A stretch of 60,114 bases of DNA from Fischerella muscicola PCC 7414. GTDB lineage: Bacteria; Cyanobacteriota; Cyanobacteriia; Cyanobacteriales; Nostocaceae. How positions within the stretch are numbered: the stretch's first letter is position 1; the number at the start of each line of letters is the position of its first letter. Positions 56,551-60,114 of the stretch are shown piece by piece. Made by a program: the position numbers and the translations under genes. The stretch covers positions 1 to 60,114 of the forward strand of contig NZ_AJLK01000130.1 in the NCBI RefSeq assembly GCF_000317205.1, in the 5' to 3' direction. The notes under the pieces are model-generated. The model did no database searches. It was given only the letters and a program-made list of their open reading frames with translations, and was not told the origin of the DNA.

Positions 56551-57531
56551 ATGAACACTTTCTTTTGTTCCGATAATTCCCGCATCATAGGAGAAGATAT
56601 TATTGGTAGTGTTGCCAATCACCAAACTTATGTATTAATTGAGTGTCCAACTCCTTGGGCCGCAGAAGCCTTTCATTCTCGCTGGGTTCCAGAAAATTTG
56701 CGGACTTTGGTAGAGGAGGTGAAACGTGCAAAGCTACCAATTAAATTTCTATTAATTGCTAATAATTTTTCGCATAAATCAGACAGCACAACCCTTTTGA
56801 TTTATCAACAACAAGAAGGGTTGATTAATGGTTTCTGTAAGCGAGAGTACAAATTAGAAAATATCCAACACGCAGCAGCAGTAATTAAAAAATTCTTATG
56901 GAATAGAAACTCTGGAGGTTATGAATTAGATACAAATTCAACACGAGATATTCTTGTATGTACCCACGGTAGTCACGATAAATGCTGCTCTCGATACGGT
57001 AATCCTTTTCATTTTCATGCTACAAATATTGTTGCTGATTTGAATTTAGATAATGTGCGTATTTGGAAATCTAGTCATTTTGGTGGACATCGGTTTGCAC
57101 CAACTTGCATAGACTTTCCCGAAGGTAGATATTACGGCAATCTCAATCAAGATTTATTTAAATCGATTGTAACTCGTAGTGGCGATATTAAATCTTTAGA
57201 AAAAGCTTATCGTGGCTGGGGAATATTACCAAGTTCAATTCAAGTTGTGGAAAGAGAATTGATGTTGCGTTATGGATGGGATTGGTTTAAATATAAAGTA
57301 GCAGGTAGAATAATTGAGCAAAGTGCAGACAAAAAGACAATTCGGGCTGAGTTAATTTTTGAAAAACCTGATGGTTCACAATATAATTATCAGGCTAGAT
57401 TGGTAAAAGACGAAACAAAAACAGTGGAACTGAAAAGTTCTTGCAATGCCACACAAGAATCAGTATTTGTCAAGTATGCTGTTACTAGTCTTTGGCTGAC
57501 TTCTACACAATTTGTCACAGTAACAGCGTAA
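56551..57531 (+). CDS. Sucrase/ferredoxin-like family protein
   Basis: This 326-residue protein belongs to the Suc_Fer-like (sucraseferredoxin) family, recognised by CTHGSHDKCCSRYGNPFHFHATN and KSSHFGGHRFAPTCIDFPEGRYYGNL in the middle: these carry Cys and His residues that probably hold a 2Fe-2S cluster. The start at 56551 (MNTFFCSDNSRIIGEDIIGS) is the family start; the extra upstream codons begin with TTG. Its reaction is unknown in cyanobacteria. It ends near the repeat cluster at 57540. Confidence 0.8.
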   Translation: MNTFFCSDNSRIIGEDIIGSVANHQTYVLIECPTPWAAEAFHSRWVPENLRTLVEEVKRAKLPIKFLLIANNFSHKSDSTTLLIYQQQEGLINGFCKREYKLENIQHAAAVIKKFLWNRNSGGYELDTNSTRDILVCTHGSHDKCCSRYGNPFHFHATNIVADLNLDNVRIWKSSHFGGHRFAPTCIDFPEGRYYGNLNQDLFKSIVTRSGDIKSLEKAYRGWGILPSSIQVVERELMLRYGWDWFKYKVAGRIIEQSADKKTIRAELIFEKPDGSQYNYQARLVKDETKTVELKSSCNATQESVFVKYAVTSLWLTSTQFVTVTA

Positions 57532-57925
57532 GATCGTAACGTTTTTCAACGCAGAGGGACGCAAAGTCAGCGCGGTGAGACCAGCCCCCAAAAAGGCGGT
57601 CTCCGTCACGTAGACACGAAGCGGTGAGGGGGTCGCAGTCTTGGACGCCATGTGACGCCACGTGTTACAACTGTTGGAACCCCCAAGGGCGCAGTGGCTC
57701 CTTTATGCCGGGAGAAGAGTCCACCGCAGTGGCTGGGCTTTGGGTCACGTAGACGTGGAGCGGCTTCCCGTAAGGGTATGCGAACCCCCGTAGACGCCCG
57801 GAGGGCGGCTTCTCGTACGCCGTAAGGCGTGAGCGTAGGGTAGAGTACCCGGAGGGCTTAAGGTAAGGGTAGGGAGACTGGCGAATCCGAAGGGAGGAAG
57901 GCAGAGTTTTTCTGCATAGAATTCG
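57532..57925. repeat. Cluster of short palindromic repeats
   Basis: Dense small palindromes such as ACGCCGTAAGGCGT, GCCCGGAGGGC and TTCCCGTAAGGG occur here, mixed with GTAGACG repeats. They are a typical dispersed repeat of Nostocales. They lie directly downstream of tnpB, where a guide RNA could be encoded. Confidence 0.65.
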
Positions 57926-59152
57926 CTACGAATAAATAAAATGCTGTACTAAGAAAACGTAAACTACCCACACGCTCCCTTGCGGTAGAGTGTGGGCTTT
58001 CAGCAGCCCTGAAAAGTCGGTACTGAGATTACAGCACAAACCGTTCGAGCCTCCAGGCTGGTTTACAGACAGCCCCAATAATGCAATCATTTTCGCTCCA
58101 TTCAAATCAGCATCACAGGACAACCCACAATTGCCACATTTAAATTTTTTCTCAGAGCGCAAGCCGATGTGCAAGCATTGATTACAGGTTTGGCTCGTGT
58201 ATCGAGGAGAGACGGCTATCACCTCAACGCCGTTTCTTAATCCCTTATATTCCAGAAACATCCGCAATTGATAAAACGCCCACGAGTTGCTTCTACGACG
58301 TTCTGTTTTGTTGCGCGGTTTTTGGTTTGTTCTTTCACGAATACCAGTCAAATCCTCAATAGCTACAAGCGCTTGTTCACTTTTGGCTTGCTGAATGATT
58401 GTTTTGCTTATGTTGTGGTTCACCCACGCTTGAAATCGTCTCTCCCGCCCCGATAGCCGTGCCAAGACCTGACGACATCTACGTCGGCTAGACCTTGTGC
58501 GTGTGGAAGCTTTTCTTTGAACAGACGCCCTTGTTTTACTGTATCTATCCCTCGTCTTGGTTAACTGTTTACCACTCCATGAATCACCGTTGCTGGTTGC
58601 GGCAATATCACGGCGTCCAAAATCAACACCTATTACTTTTTTGGTTGGCTGTGGATCTGGGACTTCGTCTTTAAGCTGGATGTGGATGTAATACTGACCA
58701 TCGCGGTGCTTACACAATTTAGCGCTTGTTGGTTTACGTCCTTTCAGCTTGCCGCGTTGATAATTACCAGCATCAATTTTGATGTGTTCCCGACCAGACA
58801 ATGTAGTCAGGCTTACTGTCCAGTCTTTCTCTGTGAATGCAAAAATCCTGGCATCATAGTCAGCACTGGTCGGTTTAAACGCTTTAACAGGTTTCCCTTG
58901 GCGTTTGGCTGCTAGTCGATTAGCACCCACTCTGGCGCAAGCTCTCACAGCTAAGTTTGCGGCTAACCCAAACTTTGAACGCAAATCCTCATAAACAACG
59001 TTTTGAATAGTTGTTTTGCTAGTTATTTGCGGCTTGATAACTTCATTGGTGTAGTTGCAAGCCGCAGCAAAAGCATGAAGAACTACTTCCAGTTTCTCAG
59101 ACTGTGTTGCGGTAGGGTTGAGTTTACAAACTAGCGTAAGTACTTGTTCGAT
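57926..59152 (-). CDS. tnpB: TnpB (IS605-family RNA-guided nuclease), start codon apparently lost
   Basis: The C-terminal RuvC-like catalytic core is intact: VIGVDFGRRDIAATS (Asp), VAIEDLTGIRER (Glu) and CDADLNGAK (Asp), with a zinc finger CNQCLHIGLRSEKKFKCGNCG. The conserved N-terminus VLTLVCKLNPTATQSEKL continues in frame to about 59150, but the first codon there is ATC and a TAG lies upstream, so the usual ATG seems to have mutated. A TTG at 58984 is the only ordinary start left and would cut off the first 56 residues. No tnpA is present. Its 3' end forms a hairpin at 57967-57996. Confidence 0.75.
   Translation of the reverse strand: MEQVLTLVCKLNPTATQSEKLEVVLHAFAAACNYTNEVIKPQITSKTTIQNVVYEDLRSKFGLAANLAVRACARVGANRLAAKRQGKPVKAFKPTSADYDARIFAFTEKDWTVSLTTLSGREHIKIDAGNYQRGKLKGRKPTSAKLCKHRDGQYYIHIQLKDEVPDPQPTKKVIGVDFGRRDIAATSNGDSWSGKQLTKTRDRYSKTRASVQRKASTRTRSSRRRCRQVLARLSGRERRFQAWVNHNISKTIIQQAKSEQALVAIEDLTGIRERTNQKPRNKTERRRSNSWAFYQLRMFLEYKGLRNGVEVIAVSPRYTSQTCNQCLHIGLRSEKKFKCGNCGLSCDADLNGAKMIALLGLSVNQPGGSNGLCCNLSTDFSGLLKAHTLPQGSVWVVYVFLVQHFIYS
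57967..57996. other. Hairpin at the tnpB 3' end (possible IS right end / guide RNA scaffold)
   Basis: CCCACAC (57967-57973) pairs with GTGTGGG (57990-57996) around GCTCCCTTGCGGTAGA, where CTCCC and GGTAG also nearly pair. The coding end of tnpB passes through it. Hairpins here are typical of IS200/IS605 right ends and of omegaRNA. Confidence 0.6.
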
Positions 59153-59294
59153 GAGTTCGACCTACTCACATATGATAATAATATTTTAGACTACAATTGT
59201 TCGTGTTGCGTTCCCGGAGATTGCTAAAAACTCAACTATCCCCTCTTCCGCGTTAACCGACGCTCAACATAAGTCGGGGGTTTCGCTAAAATTA
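59153..59294. other. Short gap before structured element; nothing identified
   Basis: Contains the region upstream of tnpB on the minus strand; no gene or convincing motif seen. Confidence 0.3.
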
Positions 59295-59539
59295 TGCAAA
59301 ACTGGGCTTGGAAGATTGCCTGAAGAAATAGGCAGGCTTCTTGGTATAGTCGATATGCAAATAGGTCTAGTTGCGAAGTCTTTAAAAGCCTGCCTATTTC
59401 TAGGTTTCGGCTCCCATACTTTGCAACAAGGAGGGTTTAGACGAGAAGAATTGGACTTTGAGCTACCAACCCTCCTTGTTGCTCCCTCCTTGCAAGACTT
59501 TAAATCTATGCAAAATATATAAGGTTGCCCAGTTTTGCA
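59295..59539. other. Highly structured, self-complementary element (about 245 bp)
   Basis: Outer arms TGCAAAACTGGGC (59295-59307) and GCCCAGTTTTGCA (59527-59539) are exact reverse complements. Inside are two perfect stems: GAAATAGGCAGGCTT (59325-59339) with 59386-59400, and CAACAAGGAGGGTT (59424-59437) with 59468-59481. A second CCCTCCTTGCAA copy at 59484-59495 could compete for the same arm. This is a three-way-junction-like fold on either strand. It could be a MITE or a non-coding RNA; the 68-residue frame through it is not believed. Confidence 0.7.
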
Positions 59540-59794
59540 CGGATTTATCCAAGGGATGTTTCGTTTTTAACCCGCAATTCCTCTCAACACCGAATCAATA
59601 AATTACGGTGTGAGCCTCCTTACGCAAACAGGTGAAGTTGCTCATGCTACGGTTGTGCCACTTTAAATAGAAGGTAGGGTAAAACATTTGTGATGCGGCT
59701 GCTGTTCGCTTCTACAAGTTTGTCGCGCAAGTGCTTTACCCACAGGAAATTAATAGTTAATTGAATAGTTGTTTGAGCAAAAGTTGTCAAATAA
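59540..59794. other. Non-coding stretch; no gene seen
   Basis: Only short dispersed-repeat-like sequence; no frame supported. Confidence 0.3.
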
Positions 59795-59914
59795 CTATTT
59801 TTCAGCAATAATCACGTTTGTATCTTCATTTGCTGAAGACTGGTTTTGTGTTAGCTGCTTCTTAACAGTTACTAAATAAACTGCTAACAAAATTGTAAAT
59901 AGAATACCTTCCAT
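59795..59914 (-). CDS. Small membrane protein, 39 residues
   Basis: The frame MEGILFTILLAVYLVTVKKQ with a polar end SSANEDTNVIIAEK has one hydrophobic segment. AGGAGG lies 5 nt before the ATG, a perfect ribosome-binding site. It is too short for routine gene calling. Function unknown. Confidence 0.5.
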   Translation of the reverse strand: MEGILFTILLAVYLVTVKKQLTQNQSSANEDTNVIIAEK

Positions 59915-60039
59915 AGCCACCTCCTAAGGGTGATGCAATGTATTTACTGATAAGCGATCGCTTAATTCCATACTTAATACATCACCACGTTTACACCTAA
60001 TTCCCAAGTACAGTACAAATAACTTAACTTTTTTTGGCT

Positions 60040-60114
60040 GTTTTGAGGGGGAAGTGGGGAGATGGGGAGATGGGGAGATGGGGAACTCACCGGCCCCCAC
60101 TCCCCCAAGGGAGT
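60040..60114. repeat. Dispersed GGGGAGATGGGG / GGGAACTCACCGG repeat at the window end
   Basis: GGGGAGATGGGGAGATGGGG then GGGGAACTCACCGGCCCCCA. The same sequence family is at 19640-19740 and 26859-26915, so these are copies of one dispersed repeat. Confidence 0.7.

Noticed and set aside
59316-59522. 68-residue plus-strand frame
   Set aside because: It crosses all stems of the self-complementary element and has no motif.
59295-59539. Retron msr-msd RNA
   Set aside because: Stem layout is suggestive but there is no reverse transcriptase gene in the window.

Overview
The window comes from a filamentous, heterocyst-forming cyanobacterium (Nostocales type). The evidence is dense GCGATCGC (HIP1) sites, many short dispersed Nostoc-like repeats, photosystem and phycobilisome genes, and a heterocyst/nitrogen-fixation block (PatB/CnfR regulator, FdxB ferredoxin, a Cox2-type oxidase operon). 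The species cannot be named from the sequence alone.

Layout. (1) 1-9.5 kb: a small MITE-like insertion, then a block of diazotrophy-related genes: an ArsC-like nitrogenase-associated protein, a cupin thiol-dioxygenase-like protein, a small helical protein, coxC-coxA-coxB (minus strand) and fdxB, with patB/cnfR divergent. (2) 9.5-20.6 kb: ordinary chromosomal genes: acetoacetate-decarboxylase-like protein, DnaK, a nuclease tail remnant, DusB, a decayed gene, an Orn/Lys/Arg decarboxylase, CrtD-like carotenoid desaturase, M16 protease and fructosamine kinase. (3) 20.9-46.5 kb: a complete far-red light photoacclimation (FaRLiP) cluster in two divergent arms. The minus arm reads chlF (psbA4), psbA3, apcD-type, apcB2, apcD-type, apcE2, apcD-type, psbD3, psbC2, psbB2, psbH2, an unnamed 47-residue membrane protein, psaF2, psaJ2. 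The plus arm reads an RfpB-like response regulator, an RfpA-like phytochrome kinase (frame broken at an A9 run), two CheY-like receivers, psaA2, psaB2, psaL2, psaI2. (4) 46.5-51.7 kb: decayed transposase pieces, nifJ (pyruvate:ferredoxin oxidoreductase) and a 51-residue membrane ORF. (5) 51.8-60.1 kb: an accessory region with a 21-bp minisatellite, an HTH regulator, small conserved-looking proteins, a toxin-antitoxin pair with a broken toxin, Uma2 nuclease, an N-terminally truncated ROK kinase, a sucrase/ferredoxin-like protein, a lone TnpB with a lost start codon, and a strongly self-complementary element of about 245 bp.

How the genes work together. In far-red light the phytochrome kinase and its response regulators would switch on paralogous PSI, PSII and allophycocyanin-core subunits, while ChlF makes chlorophyll f to go with them. 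ApcE2 shows Val in place of the bilin-binding Cys and has only two linker repeats, as expected of a far-red phycobilisome core. The patB-fdxB-cox block would serve low-oxygen nitrogen fixation in heterocysts, and nifJ could feed it reductant.

The most notable observations are the A9 frameshift in the master far-red sensor, a relic of the psbD tail in front of psbC2, the unnamed small membrane protein inside the FaRLiP operon, a second partly degenerate receiver, a histidine-phosphotransfer-like tail on the RfpB-like protein, intergenic repeats inserted in frame into at least four genes, and the structured element near 59.3-59.5 kb.
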